A stretch of 34,643 nucleotides of DNA. Origin: an uncultured Pelagibacteraceae bacterium (GTDB lineage: Bacteria > Pseudomonadota > Alphaproteobacteria > Pelagibacterales > Pelagibacteraceae). Below, one piece after another: positions 8,189-16,542 of this stretch; the stretch's first letter is position 1; each line of letters opens with the position of its first letter. Made by a program: the position numbers and the translations under genes. The stretch is taken from assembly GCA_902580135.1 (NCBI GenBank), contig CACHJL010000012.1, positions 1 through 34,643 of the forward strand, written 5' to 3'. Below the pieces are notes generated by a model. That model did no database searches and was not told the origin of the DNA. It was given only the letters and a program-made list of their open reading frames with translations.

Positions 8189-8961
8189 AATGACTTACTA
8201 ACATAACTTTGTATTTTTATTTCTTTATCGTAAAGAAAAGAAAGTTTTTTAAAGATATTATTTTTTTTTCTTTTCCACCCAATTTTTTTTATATTCTTAA
8301 CTTGAACAACTCCTTTACCAGAGCCAACTAAAATAATTTCGTCAAATTTATTTAATTGTTTTAAATAAATATCTTTTTTTATAATTTTTATTTTTTTTTC
8401 AAAAAATTTTAAATTTATTCCTCTATAAAAATTGTTTTTTGGTGAATAAATCTTTTTATTACAAACAAAAAGCAAATTTGAAGTTCCGGTCTCAAAGACT
8501 TTACCTTTTGCACAAAGTGCTATATCAGATTTAATAATATTTAATTTTGATAGATGTTTTAATATTGTCTTATATTTCAAATTTTTATACTCAGGATCTA
8601 TTCTTTTATAATTGATTAAGTTTAAACTAAAATTTTTATTTGTTCTAACCTTGTCTCTTAATGAAATTGATATTATTTTATTATTAAGAGCTACTCTTAA
8701 AAGATGGTTATATTTTTTATTTTTATTTAAATTCATGCTAATTAATTTTAAAATTTGTGACTTAATTTTTTTTTCATATATTTTATAATCTTTTAAAGAT
8801 TTAATTAAATTATCAATATGAGATTTAAAAAATAAAATTTTTTGTGGTTTTCCATATATCCACATTGTAGTAAATACCCCATTATGATTCCAAAGATCAT
8901 TAAAGTTAACTTCGTTAAGATTTTTACGCTGATAAGATTTTTTTAATAAGTATTTTACCAT
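8185..8961 (-). CDS. pabC: Aminodeoxychorismate lyase-like class IV aminotransferase
   Basis: PLP enzyme of fold type IV, expected to release pyruvate from aminodeoxychorismate to give p-aminobenzoate for folate. It has 258 residues. Family landmarks are NDLWNHNGVFTTM near 22-34, the lysine in LKYKTILKHLSKLN expected to bind PLP (K132 or close by), and the phosphate-binding ETGTSNLLFV near 157-166. The start at 8961 gives a 38-nt overlap with the end of pabA; the family N-terminus (GVFTTM) begins 28 residues in, so most of this length is needed. It is extremely AT- and Lys/Asn-rich. A D-amino-acid or branched-chain aminotransferase is the alternative, but pabA and pabB in the same series favour PabC. 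Confidence 0.82.
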   Translation of the reverse strand: MVKYLLKKSYQRKNLNEVNFNDLWNHNGVFTTMWIYGKPQKILFFKSHIDNLIKSLKDYKIYEKKIKSQILKLISMNLNKNKKYNHLLRVALNNKIISISLRDKVRTNKNFSLNLINYKRIDPEYKNLKYKTILKHLSKLNIIKSDIALCAKGKVFETGTSNLLFVCNKKIYSPKNNFYRGINLKFFEKKIKIIKKDIYLKQLNKFDEIILVGSGKGVVQVKNIKKIGWKRKKNNIFKKLSFLYDKEIKIQSYVSKSL

Positions 8962-9481
8962 TTGGAGTTAAAAAAGATTCTGGATGAAATTGAAAACCGT
9001 ATATATCATCTATTTTATTTTCAAAAGCCATTGCTACATTAGTTTTGCTACATCTCATAGTAATTTCAAAATTATTTGAATAAAAAGGTTCTTTTAACTT
9101 TAATGAATGGTATCTGCCAACTTTAAATTTAAATTTTTTTGAAAAAATAGACTTTTTATTCGTCACTTTTACCTCTGATTGGTATCCATGGTAAATTCTT
9201 TTTTGCTGAATAATGTTTCCTTTTTCGCAATGAAGAATTTGTTGATAACCAAGACAAATTCCTATGATTTTTTTCTTTCCTTTGTATTTTTTGTATAATT
9301 TTGAACTCTCAGGATAGTCTTTGGGAGATCCTGGTCCTGGAGATAAGACTATAGTATGTGCTTTTTTAATAATTTGTTCTTTTATATCAAAATAATTTGA
9401 ACAATAAACTTTATCGAACTCGGCGAACTGATGCACAACGTTCCATGTAAATGAGTCTTGATGATCAACTATATAGATCAT
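8924..9481 (-). CDS. pabA: Glutamine amidotransferase of chorismate amination
   Basis: Class I glutamine amidotransferase of 185 residues that supplies ammonia to PabB. The nucleophile cysteine is in GICLGYQQI (about residue 76), oxyanion residues are in LSPGPGSPKDYPES, and the His-Glu pair is in GFQFHPESF near the C-terminus. The start overlaps the end of pabB by 4 nt (ATGA type), a sign of stoichiometric production. TrpG-type subunits look alike; the PabC neighbour favours aminodeoxychorismate synthesis, but a dual role with TrpE cannot be ruled out. Confidence 0.88.
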   Translation of the reverse strand: MIYIVDHQDSFTWNVVHQFAEFDKVYCSNYFDIKEQIIKKAHTIVLSPGPGSPKDYPESSKLYKKYKGKKKIIGICLGYQQILHCEKGNIIQQKRIYHGYQSEVKVTNKKSIFSKKFKFKVGRYHSLKLKEPFYSNNFEITMRCSKTNVAMAFENKIDDIYGFQFHPESFLTPNGKILIKKILSA

Positions 9482-10620
9482 TTATATAACTCTAATAAAG
9501 ATTTTGCTTTTATATAATTTTCATTAAATTCTTTTTTTGCTGCACTATCTAAAATTACTCCAGATGCAGCTGAAATTTCTGAAAATTTTTTATAATTTAA
9601 TATTGATCTTATTATAATATTAAATCTCATATCTGAATTAAACTTTATAAAACCGAAGCTGCCTGTAAAAATATTTCTATCTTCTTTTTCTTGTTGATTT
9701 AAAAGTTCCAAAGTTCTGATTTTAGGACATCCTATAACAGATCCTCCTGGCATCATCGATTTTATAATATCTTTGATAGATGTATTGTTTAATAAATTTC
9801 CAGAAATACTTGTTACATAATGGTACAAATGTTTATATTCCTCAACATATTTTTCTTTTTTAATTTTTACAGATCCTGGTTTGCATATTCTGGATAGGTC
9901 GTTTCTTTCCATGTCAACAATCATATTGTGCTCTTTTGTTTCTTTTGTATTATTTTTAAAATATCTTAAAGCTGAAGATTTATTGGTAAATTTTTTCTTT
10001 CTTAACGTTCCAGCAATTGGTTTAGTTGTAATATTTTTTCCTTTTTTTGATATTAAAGTTTCTGGAGAACAGCTTACAATTGAATAATCTTTATCTCTTA
10101 TCATGAAAGACTCTGGGGATGCATTAGATTTCATTAATTTCCAGAAAAAATTGACAGGATTAATTTGAGATTTATTTTTATACTTTGTGCATATTTTAAT
10201 TTGATACGTTTCTCCAGCTCTAATTTTTTTTGAGAAAATATCAAATATTTTTTTATATTTTTTAAAATTAATATTAAGTTTAAATGGATTAAGAATTTTA
10301 GTTGGTTGAAAAAAACTTTTAAATTTATTTGATTTGATACTAGATAATATTGAAATTTTTTTTCTTATTTTAATAATCGTCTCAGGCTTATAAAATACAC
10401 CTTTATAAAAATTTATTTTTTTTTGTTTTTTTATTTTTAAACCTAATAAATTATTCAGTATTTCGTAACCAAAAAAACCAATATATATATCTGTGTCTTT
10501 TTTATAGTTTAATTTTTTAAAAGAATTTAAAAAATAAAATATATTTTTATTATTTAATATAATTTTTTTTGAAAAATCTGTGTATATATTATAACCACCA
10601 TCAACCTTATAAATAATCAA
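9478..10620 (-). CDS. pabB: Aminodeoxychorismate synthase component I-like, with PIAGT motif
   Basis: Chorismate-binding enzyme of 380 residues, shorter than the 450-500 of typical PabB/TrpE; the N-terminal regulatory part is reduced. Landmarks are RAGETYQIKIC (134-144), SCSPETLI (183-190), PIAGT (201-205), EHNMIVDMERNDLSRIC (230-246) and GGSVIGCPKIRTLELL (292-307). In classical PabB the middle motif is PIKGT, whose lysine forms a covalent intermediate; here it is alanine (codon GCT), as in anthranilate synthase TrpE. The pabA and pabC neighbours still favour p-aminobenzoate synthesis. The coding sequence is among the most AT-rich of the window; one 60-base line I counted (10381-10440) has about 17% GC. 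Confidence 0.82.
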   Translation of the reverse strand: MIIYKVDGGYNIYTDFSKKIILNNKNIFYFLNSFKKLNYKKDTDIYIGFFGYEILNNLLGLKIKKQKKINFYKGVFYKPETIIKIRKKISILSSIKSNKFKSFFQPTKILNPFKLNINFKKYKKIFDIFSKKIRAGETYQIKICTKYKNKSQINPVNFFWKLMKSNASPESFMIRDKDYSIVSCSPETLISKKGKNITTKPIAGTLRKKKFTNKSSALRYFKNNTKETKEHNMIVDMERNDLSRICKPGSVKIKKEKYVEEYKHLYHYVTSISGNLLNNTSIKDIIKSMMPGGSVIGCPKIRTLELLNQQEKEDRNIFTGSFGFIKFNSDMRFNIIIRSILNYKKFSEISAASGVILDSAAKKEFNENYIKAKSLLELYK

Positions 10621-10669
10621 TGCTTTATTTGATTGATATAATTTTTCTAAATAGGGATTGAATTTTAAT

Positions 10670-11893
10670 TTATACAGTTTGAACTCTCTCTATTGCTTTC
10701 TCATTTATTGGCAAATGTATCAAACCTGCAAAAATAGATAAAGCGATAGAAATGTACCACGCATAATCGAAGGAACCATAGAGATCGTAAAAAACTCCAC
10801 CTAAATATGCTCCTAAAAATGACCCAACTTGATGACTAAAAAAAACAATTCCATATAACAAAGCAATGTATTTTGTGCCGAATATATGTGCTACTAGTCC
10901 ATTAGTAGGTGGGACCGTAGCTAACCATAAGAATCCAAATGTTATACCGAATACCATCGCATTAAACACACTCGGTGGTAAAAATATAAAGTAAATAATT
11001 GAAACACCTCTTAATAAATATATTGCACTTAATATTAATTTTTTACTATATTTTGTTGAAAGATATCCAGCTGTTAAAGTTCCAATCATATTAAAAATTC
11101 CTATTAAAGCCAATATTGCGGCAGCACACCAATCAGGAAGACCTCTGTCATTCACATATGTAGGTATATGAGTTGCAACTAATGCTATATGCCACCCACA
11201 TACAAAAAAACCTAAGGTTAAATATATAAAACTTTTATTAGAGAATGCTTCTTTCAATGCTTGTGTTGCAGTTTGTTTGTTTTCATGAGGTGTTGAACCA
11301 ATTGGGACTTTTGGTGTTGTGATGAATAAAGAAACAAAAAGACCTAATGTTAGAAAAAATACAAAATATAAAATAGTTGTTTCCCAGCCTGTCTCTACTA
11401 AAGAATAGTTTACTATTAAAGGTGAAACAAAATATCCAAATGAACCTGCTGAAGTTACTATCCCTGTTGCAATTGTTCTATTTGATATTGGAAAATGTTT
11501 TGCTACAACAGAAATTGGTATGTTTATCGCTGTTGAACCTAAGCCTACCCCAATTAAAATACCAATTGTTAAAGTAAAATAAAATCCTGTGTTAAAACCT
11601 AAATAAAAAAAAACTACACCGGCCAAATAAAAAAAAAATCCTATAAAAATTGCAACGTTTCCTCCATACTTATCAGTTATAATTCCAAATAAAGGAGCAA
11701 AAGCTCCCCAGAGAAGCATTTGCAAACCCATAGCAAAACCGAAGTGAGTAATTGAAATATCCAAGTCATTTGAAAAATCAAAATAAAAAAGACCAAAAGT
11801 CTGTCTAATTCCTAAAGCAATTATAACAATTAAACTTGCAGCTATTAATGTTATGGTAGCTGTTCTATTCTGAAAAAAATTTTCTGATCTCAT
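10670..11893 (-). CDS. Major facilitator superfamily transporter, MCT-like
   Basis: A 407-residue protein with about 12 hydrophobic helices and the MFS loop motif GIITDKYGG between helices 2 and 3 (about residues 64-72). Helix 1 ends in IRQTFGLFYFDF, common in monocarboxylate-type MFS carriers (RQxFGLF). A polar central loop (TTPKVPIGSTPHENKQTA) divides the two halves. The ATG overlaps the stop of the cystathionine beta-lyase-like gene by 4 nt, so the two are co-expressed; a substrate linked to sulfur amino acids or small acids is possible but not shown. A 49-nt gap follows before pabB. Confidence 0.8.
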   Translation of the reverse strand: MRSENFFQNRTATITLIAASLIVIIALGIRQTFGLFYFDFSNDLDISITHFGFAMGLQMLLWGAFAPLFGIITDKYGGNVAIFIGFFFYLAGVVFFYLGFNTGFYFTLTIGILIGVGLGSTAINIPISVVAKHFPISNRTIATGIVTSAGSFGYFVSPLIVNYSLVETGWETTILYFVFFLTLGLFVSLFITTPKVPIGSTPHENKQTATQALKEAFSNKSFIYLTLGFFVCGWHIALVATHIPTYVNDRGLPDWCAAAILALIGIFNMIGTLTAGYLSTKYSKKLILSAIYLLRGVSIIYFIFLPPSVFNAMVFGITFGFLWLATVPPTNGLVAHIFGTKYIALLYGIVFFSHQVGSFLGAYLGGVFYDLYGSFDYAWYISIALSIFAGLIHLPINEKAIERVQTV

Positions 11894-13065
11894 TTTATAT
11901 ATTTTAAAGCATTTCTTAAATCAGTTATTAAATCTTGTGGGTCCTCAAGGCCAATGTGAAGTCTAACCAAATGTTCATTTTTATTTAATTTTAAATAATT
12001 TCTGTCGCCTAATTCTCTAAACTCTTGTTGTAAAGCAAGGCTCTCAAAGCCGCCCCAGCTATACCCATATCCAAATAATTTTAATGAATTAACAAATTTA
12101 ACAACAGATTTTTTACTTTTTGATTTAATTTTTAAACCCATCAATCCTGATGCGCCAGAATAATATTTTTTCCACATTTTATAATTGTATGATCCTTTTT
12201 TGTAAGGATATAGAAGTTTTATTTTTTTATTTTTAGAGAGAAATCTTGCTACTTTTTTTGCATTTTCTTGATGTTTATCAAGACGAATATCTAAAGTTCT
12301 TAAACCTCTTATTATTAAATAAGCATCATCAGGTCCTAACCTCAATCCAGTTATTTTATTTGCTTGTTCAACATATTTAAAAACTTTTTTATTTACAGCT
12401 AAACTTCCACCCATTACATCAGAATGTCCAGAATAGTATTTAGTTGCAGAAACAATTGACATATCAAATCCTAGTTTAATCGGTTTTATAAAATAAGGTG
12501 TTGCCCAAGTATTATCTATAGCTGTAAATATATTATATTTTTTTGCTATAGAGACTATTTTTGATAAATCTTGAAATTCAAAAGAATTACTTCCAGGGTT
12601 TTCAACATAAATTAATTTTGTTTTTTTTGAAATTTTACTTTTTAAAGTACTTAAATCATGAGGGTTATAAAAAACTGTTTTAACATTAAATGATTTTAGA
12701 AAATCTTGGGTTAAAAGCCTTGTTGGATAATAAACTGGGTCAGCTAGAAGAATTTCATCACCAGGGCGTATAATACTAAAAATTGATAAAAAAACTGAGC
12801 CAAACCCTGTTGGAGTTAAAAAAACATGGTGACACTCTTCCATCTTTTTTAACATTTGCTGCAAAATATATGTTGTTGAAGTTCCTTGTCTTCCATAATC
12901 AAAATGGCCACCTGTTGGATTTTTCTTGCCTTTGGCTTGAGTGTTCCGAAGTTCATTCATTGTTTTAAAGATTATAGTTGATGCTCTAACTACTGGTGGA
13001 TTGACTGACTGATTGTAATAATCTTTTGCAGTATGTTTTAAAAATGTTTTAAACGATTTATTCAT
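11890..13065 (-). CDS. metC: Cystathionine beta-lyase-like PLP enzyme
   Basis: Cys/Met-metabolism PLP enzyme of 391 residues when started at the ATG at 13065. An earlier in-frame ATG (13158) would add 31 residues that overlap the neighbouring small gene and its promoter and look unlike the family. The PLP lysine is K209 in SATKYYSGHSDVMGG; D184 (AIDNTWATPYF) contacts the pyridine nitrogen; GHFDYGRQGTST is the phosphate/tyrosine region. The sequence TPTGFGSVFLS and the ending FGYGYSWGGFESL fit the cystathionine beta-lyase branch. It would make homocysteine from cystathionine, or cleave related thioethers. The MFS gene follows with a 4-nt overlap. Confidence 0.82.
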   Translation of the reverse strand: MNKSFKTFLKHTAKDYYNQSVNPPVVRASTIIFKTMNELRNTQAKGKKNPTGGHFDYGRQGTSTTYILQQMLKKMEECHHVFLTPTGFGSVFLSIFSIIRPGDEILLADPVYYPTRLLTQDFLKSFNVKTVFYNPHDLSTLKSKISKKTKLIYVENPGSNSFEFQDLSKIVSIAKKYNIFTAIDNTWATPYFIKPIKLGFDMSIVSATKYYSGHSDVMGGSLAVNKKVFKYVEQANKITGLRLGPDDAYLIIRGLRTLDIRLDKHQENAKKVARFLSKNKKIKLLYPYKKGSYNYKMWKKYYSGASGLMGLKIKSKSKKSVVKFVNSLKLFGYGYSWGGFESLALQQEFRELGDRNYLKLNKNEHLVRLHIGLEDPQDLITDLRNALKYIK

Positions 13066-13072
13066 AATAAAT

Positions 13073-13101
13073 TTGATATGAAAGGAAGACAATGCTATAT
13101 C
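13073..13101 (+). promoter_or_regulatory. Sigma70-like promoter for the 27-aa basic peptide
   Basis: TTGATA (13073-13078) and TATATC (13096-13101) are separated by exactly 17 bp. Transcription would start near 13108, leaving a leader of about 30 nt that contains the AAAGGAG ribosome site in front of the ATG at 13138. It overlaps the upstream region of the divergent metC-like gene. Confidence 0.5.
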
Positions 13102-13137
13102 CGTCAAATATGTCAACAAAAAGAAATAAAGGAGATT

Positions 13138-13221
13138 ATGGGTTACCCAAAAAAGCATAGAGGCCGTAGAAAAATGGGCTCAAAAAAAAGAAGAGCCAGA
13201 AAAAAGAATAAGAAAAAATAG
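13138..13221 (+). CDS. 27-aa extremely basic peptide, possible small ribosomal protein
   Basis: ATG at 13138 follows a strong AAAGGAG site by 4 nt and opens a 27-codon frame ending in TAG. The peptide begins MGYPKKHRGRRKMGSKKRR and is mostly Lys/Arg with Gly, no acidic residue. Size and the pattern RGRR..GS..RxRKK recall the 26-30-residue bTHX proteins of the small ribosomal subunit (RGKxxxGSYGxxRPKKK), though the match is loose. It sits alone on the plus strand between the metC-like start and the mnmA end, with its own promoter. Evidence for expression is the clean promoter, ribosome site and unusual amino acid content. Other small RNA-binding peptides are equally possible. Confidence 0.62.
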   Translation: MGYPKKHRGRRKMGSKKRRARKKNKKK

Positions 13222-13229
13222 TCTTAAAT

Positions 13230-14348
13230 TTATTCTTTAATCCAACCACCACCTAGTACTTTATGACCGAATTGGTCTTTGTTGTAAAAGACACAGGCTT
13301 GACCAGGAGAAATTCCGTGCTCAATATCAACTAAATTAACTTCAGCTGTGTTCTTCTCTCTTATATTAACTTTTGCTTCGAGAAGTTTTCCTGTTGATCT
13401 CACTTTAACAAAAATATTATTATTAAATTCTTCTTTTTCACTTAATAGGTTTAAATCTTTTAAAAAAATATTTTTCTTTCCAAGGTTTTCTTTCGGGCCA
13501 ACTATTATTTCATTGTTTTCAGCATCTATTTTTAATACATAAAACGGATCTTTATCTGAGACTTTTATTCCTTTTCTTTGTCCAATTGTAAAATTAATTA
13601 TTCCATTATGCACGCCAACTACTTTACCATCTAAATTTTTAATATTTCCTTTTTTGAACGAGTCAGGTCTAAATTTTTTAATGACTGAAGAATAATTTCC
13701 ATTTGGTACAAAACATATATCTTGACTGTCCGGTTTGTCTGCTACATTTAAATCAAGTTCTTTTGCAATTTCTCTAGTTTTGTCTTTTAAAATTTTTCCT
13801 AATGGAAATCTTAAGTAGTCTAGCTGCTTCCTTGTAGTATTAAATAAAAAATAACTTTGGTCTCTATTTTCATCTATTGCTCTATACATGCTTGTAGAAT
13901 TATTTTTAGTTATACTTTTTACATAATGACCTGTTACTAAGGCATCAGCTTTAAGATCCTTAGAAAAATCTAATAAATCTTTAAATTTTACTGTCTGGTT
14001 ACATTGAATACATGGTATAGGGGTTTCACCTCTAAGATAACTTTCTACAAAATTATCAACAACTCCCTGTTTAAACTTATCCTGATAGTATAAAATTTTA
14101 TGTTCTATGCCTAATTTGTTGGCAACACGTTTAGCATCCATTATATCTTGTCCTGAACAACATTGTTTAGATTTTGCAACTTCTTTACTATCGTCATAAA
14201 GTTTTAATGTTATTCCTACTACATTATATCCTTCTTTTTTCATCATTCCTGCTACAGCAGAAGAATCTACGCCGCCTGACATAGCTACAACAATATTTGT
14301 ATCTGATGGTTTTTTTTCTATTCCAAGCGAATTTAATTCTGTTTTCAT
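13230..14348 (-). CDS. mnmA: tRNA-specific 2-thiouridylase
   Basis: ATP-dependent enzyme that places sulfur on U34 of tRNA-Lys, -Glu and -Gln. It has 372 residues. The PP-loop is SGGVDSS (24-30). The catalytic cysteine is C116 in [10 protein letters not shown] and the second, persulfide-bearing cysteine is C212 in [18 protein letters not shown] (140-146), DQSYFLF (163-169) and FTIGQRKGI follow in the usual order, ending in a beta-barrel domain with [10 protein letters not shown]. It diverges from the DUF3553 gene over a 41-bp AT-rich gap. Confidence 0.96.
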   Translation of the reverse strand: MKTELNSLGIEKKPSDTNIVVAMSGGVDSSAVAGMMKKEGYNVVGITLKLYDDSKEVAKSKQCCSGQDIMDAKRVANKLGIEHKILYYQDKFKQGVVDNFVESYLRGETPIPCIQCNQTVKFKDLLDFSKDLKADALVTGHYVKSITKNNSTSMYRAIDENRDQSYFLFNTTRKQLDYLRFPLGKILKDKTREIAKELDLNVADKPDSQDICFVPNGNYSSVIKKFRPDSFKKGNIKNLDGKVVGVHNGIINFTIGQRKGIKVSDKDPFYVLKIDAENNEIIVGPKENLGKKNIFLKDLNLLSEKEEFNNNIFVKVRSTGKLLEAKVNIREKNTAEVNLVDIEHGISPGQACVFYNKDQFGHKVLGGGWIKE

Positions 14349-14389
14349 TTGATGGTATTTATACTTAATTCTATTATAAATTAAATTAA

Positions 14390-14566
14390 ATGATTATAGA
14401 TTTTGAACCAGGAGATAAAGTTATTAATCCAGCTAATAAAAGCTGGGGAATTGGTCAAGTTCAGTCTATTATTAATGAAAAAATAACTGTCAATTTTGAA
14501 AATGTTGGTAAAAAAGTAATTAATTCAAAAAACATTATTTTAGAAAAATTTGTAACAGATGAATGA
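14390..14566 (+). CDS. DUF3553-type small protein
   Basis: A 58-residue protein with the pattern [20 protein letters not shown] followed by [14 protein letters not shown], which matches the short alphaproteobacterial DUF3553 domain (typically PGDWVxHPxxxDWGxGQVQSVxGxxVTVNFExAGKxxI). It is a small beta-barrel-like fold of unknown function. The stop overlaps the cysQ start by 8 nt, so the two are translated from one message. Start chosen at the only ATG; a promoter-like AT-rich stretch separates it from mnmA. Confidence 0.8.
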   Translation: MIIDFEPGDKVINPANKSWGIGQVQSIINEKITVNFENVGKKVINSKNIILEKFVTDE

Positions 14567-15332
14567 ACAAAATTTAAAAGATATTATAGAAAAACAAATA
14601 GATAATTTTCTTTATGCTGGTGAAGTTGCTATAGAATTAAGAAACAAAGGTCTAAAAAAAAAAATTAAATCAGACGGTACTCCAGTAAGTAATGGAGATT
14701 TAGAAGTAAATAAAATTATTATAAATAAAATATTAGAATTAACTCCAGATGTGCCAATTATATCAGAAGAAACTTCTCATAACAAATCAGACAAAAATCT
14801 TACAGATTTTTGGTTGATTGATCCAATTGATGGAACTTATGATTACATAAATAATTTAGATGAATTTACAATAAATGCTGGTCTAATAATAAATAGAAAA
14901 CCCGTTGCGGGATTAATTTATGCTCCAGCTAAAAAAAGAATGTTTTATTCATTTGGTAAAAATAAAGCATATGAGCTAACAAATGGAAAATTAATTAATT
15001 TAAAATGTAATGTTGAAACTAAAAAAAGTTCAATTAAATTTGTTTGTTACTCTTCCAAAATAAAACCTGAAATAGAAAAAGTTTATAGAAGTATTGGTGT
15101 AAAAAATTTTGTTAGAATGAAAAGTTCATTAAAATTTTGTGTAATAGCAACAGGTGAATTTGATGGTTATGTAGCCGAACCTAGAGCCTGCGAGTGGGAT
15201 ATCGCCGCCGGTCATGCTATACTTCAAGACGCTGGTGGAATAGTAACAGATTTCTATGGCAACCAAATTTTATATGGAAAAGAAAATTTCAAAAATCCAA
15301 GTATAATTTTAAAAAGAAGTGAAAATCTTTAA
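14559..15332 (+). CDS. cysQ: 3'(2'),5'-bisphosphate nucleotidase CysQ-like
   Basis: Inositol monophosphatase-superfamily enzyme of 257 residues, expected to remove the 3'-phosphate of pAp or PAPS. Metal-binding motifs are ISEET (68-72), the core WLIDPIDGT (85-93) with D88 and D91, and EWDIAAGHAIL near residue 211 with the third aspartate. GTPVSNGD (40-47) is typical of CysQ over inositol monophosphatases proper. It lies between two tiny genes, overlapping the first by 8 nt and the second by 1 nt. If this lineage lacks assimilatory sulfate reduction, as reported for cultured SAR11, the main substrate would be pAp from acyl-carrier-protein loading. Confidence 0.88.
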   Translation: MNEQNLKDIIEKQIDNFLYAGEVAIELRNKGLKKKIKSDGTPVSNGDLEVNKIIINKILELTPDVPIISEETSHNKSDKNLTDFWLIDPIDGTYDYINNLDEFTINAGLIINRKPVAGLIYAPAKKRMFYSFGKNKAYELTNGKLINLKCNVETKKSSIKFVCYSSKIKPEIEKVYRSIGVKNFVRMKSSLKFCVIATGEFDGYVAEPRACEWDIAAGHAILQDAGGIVTDFYGNQILYGKENFKNPSIILKRSENL

Positions 15333-15490
15333 TGAGCGAACAGACAAGAATAATTTTGATTATAATTGTTTCAGTATCAATATTTGGACTATTGGTATTT
15401 GTTTTTGTTAAAAATTATATCAGAAGTAAAATACAATATTATCTCAGTAAAAATGAAAAAAATAAAAAAAAAATTAAAGAAGATTTATAA
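15332..15490 (+). CDS. 52-aa single-pass membrane peptide
   Basis: Starts inside the cysQ stop (TAATGA arrangement) and encodes 52 residues: a short polar N-terminus (MSEQTR), one hydrophobic helix (IILIIIVSVSIFGLLVFVFV), and a Lys-rich tail (SKNEKNKKKIKEDL). The positive tail predicts a cytoplasmic C-terminus. The final 17 nt overlap the end of recX on the other strand. Overlapping start with cysQ and a typical membrane-anchor layout make a real gene likely. Function unknown. Confidence 0.6.
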   Translation: MSEQTRIILIIIVSVSIFGLLVFVFVKNYIRSKIQYYLSKNEKNKKKIKEDL

Positions 15491-16037
15491 TTTTTAAATA
15501 TTCATCTTTTTCTAGTTCCATTACTCTTTTTGAAACTTCAAAATCAAAGCCTGACCTAGCTAAAATACCAATATCTTTTTTATAAAAAAGCTCTCTATTT
15601 GCTTCCTCTCTATTTGGCCCAATTCTTTTTTTTTTACATATTTTTATTGCTGAAAAAAAATCCTGATCATCATTATTAGTTTGAATTTTCTCAATTGTAT
15701 TCTTGATATATTTTTCACCCACACCTTTGCTAAATAAATATTTTCTTATTTTATTAATTGATGATCCTCTTTGAATTAAGTTTTTAGCCTTAGATTCGGA
15801 GTAGAATTTATCATTGATAAATTTTGATTTTTCAAGATCTTCGGCAACTATATCAATTAAATCATTAATATTACTTTTTTTAACACTTGGTATTTTGGAC
15901 TTTAAGTATTTTTTTAACAAATATGTTTTTAGTTGTTGCTTAGATGGAGCAAATTTTTCAATATAATTAAACGCAAAACTACGCATCTCTTCAACAGTTA
16001 CTTCTAAAGATTTTTTTTTATTTTTTATAGGAATCAT
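15474..16037 (-). CDS. recX: RecX-like regulator of RecA
   Basis: A 187-residue, helix-rich, Lys-rich protein with three RecX-type three-helix repeats: RSFAFNYIEKFAPSKQQLKTYL (first), SKFINDKFYSESKAKNLIQR (second, with the characteristic DxxYxxxxxxxxxxRG pattern) and FYKKDIGILARSGFDFEVSKRV (third). RecX binds RecA filaments and limits their activity. It overlaps the 52-aa gene tail to tail and diverges from the ABA4-like gene. RecX is poorly conserved, so the call depends on the repeat pattern. Confidence 0.8.
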   Translation of the reverse strand: MIPIKNKKKSLEVTVEEMRSFAFNYIEKFAPSKQQLKTYLLKKYLKSKIPSVKKSNINDLIDIVAEDLEKSKFINDKFYSESKAKNLIQRGSSINKIRKYLFSKGVGEKYIKNTIEKIQTNNDDQDFFSAIKICKKKRIGPNREEANRELFYKKDIGILARSGFDFEVSKRVMELEKDEYLKIINLL

Positions 16038-16065
16038 CGATTCTTTTTATATAATATATATTAAT

Positions 16066-16539
16066 ATGATTGATCAAATTTTAACTTTTTTTACAATAGA
16101 AATTATTTATTTATGGCTAAGCTTTGGTGTTTTACCATTTTGGTTTATATTAATTTTTTTTCCTCAATCAAGAATTAGTGGAATTTTTGTAACATCAATA
16201 TTTCCATTTATAATCTTAGGATTTGTATATGTTTATTTGATTTATTACTTCTTTAATGATGGTTTTGATTTTCTTCAAAATTTTGAATTATATTTAGGAA
16301 TTTACAATTTAGCTAATTTGTTCGAAAATGAAGCTTTTTTAATTCTTATTTGGACACACTTCTTGGCAATTAATTTATTTTGTGCGGCTTGGATAGTAAG
16401 AGATAGTCAGAAATACTTTATATCAAAATATTTAAACCTTGTACCTTTGGTAATTACGTATTTTGTTGGACCTCTAGGTATTGTCTTGTATTGGATTATT
16501 AGAATTTTCTTTGCAAAGAAAATTAGTCTCTTCGACTAA
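16066..16539 (+). CDS. ABA4-like (DUF4281) membrane protein
   Basis: A 157-residue protein with four hydrophobic segments (about 10-32, 38-62, 90-110 and 125-150). The segment IWTHFLAINLFCAAWIVRDSQK matches the ABA4-like pattern (W-x-HFLAxDLFxGRWxxxD), and YFVGPLGIVLYWIIR fits its last helix. ABA4 of plants is needed for neoxanthin formation; bacterial members have no established role, although many occur in organisms with carotenoids or rhodopsin. It lies alone between recX and the rhodanese gene, 3 nt from the latter. Confidence 0.7.
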   Translation: MIDQILTFFTIEIIYLWLSFGVLPFWFILIFFPQSRISGIFVTSIFPFIILGFVYVYLIYYFFNDGFDFLQNFELYLGIYNLANLFENEAFLILIWTHFLAINLFCAAWIVRDSQKYFISKYLNLVPLVITYFVGPLGIVLYWIIRIFFAKKISLFD

Positions 16540-16542
16540 AAT

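Noticed and set aside
13066-13158. 31-residue N-terminal extension of the metC-like enzyme
   Set aside because: It would overlap the 27-aa gene and its promoter, and the family N-terminus begins at ATG 13065.
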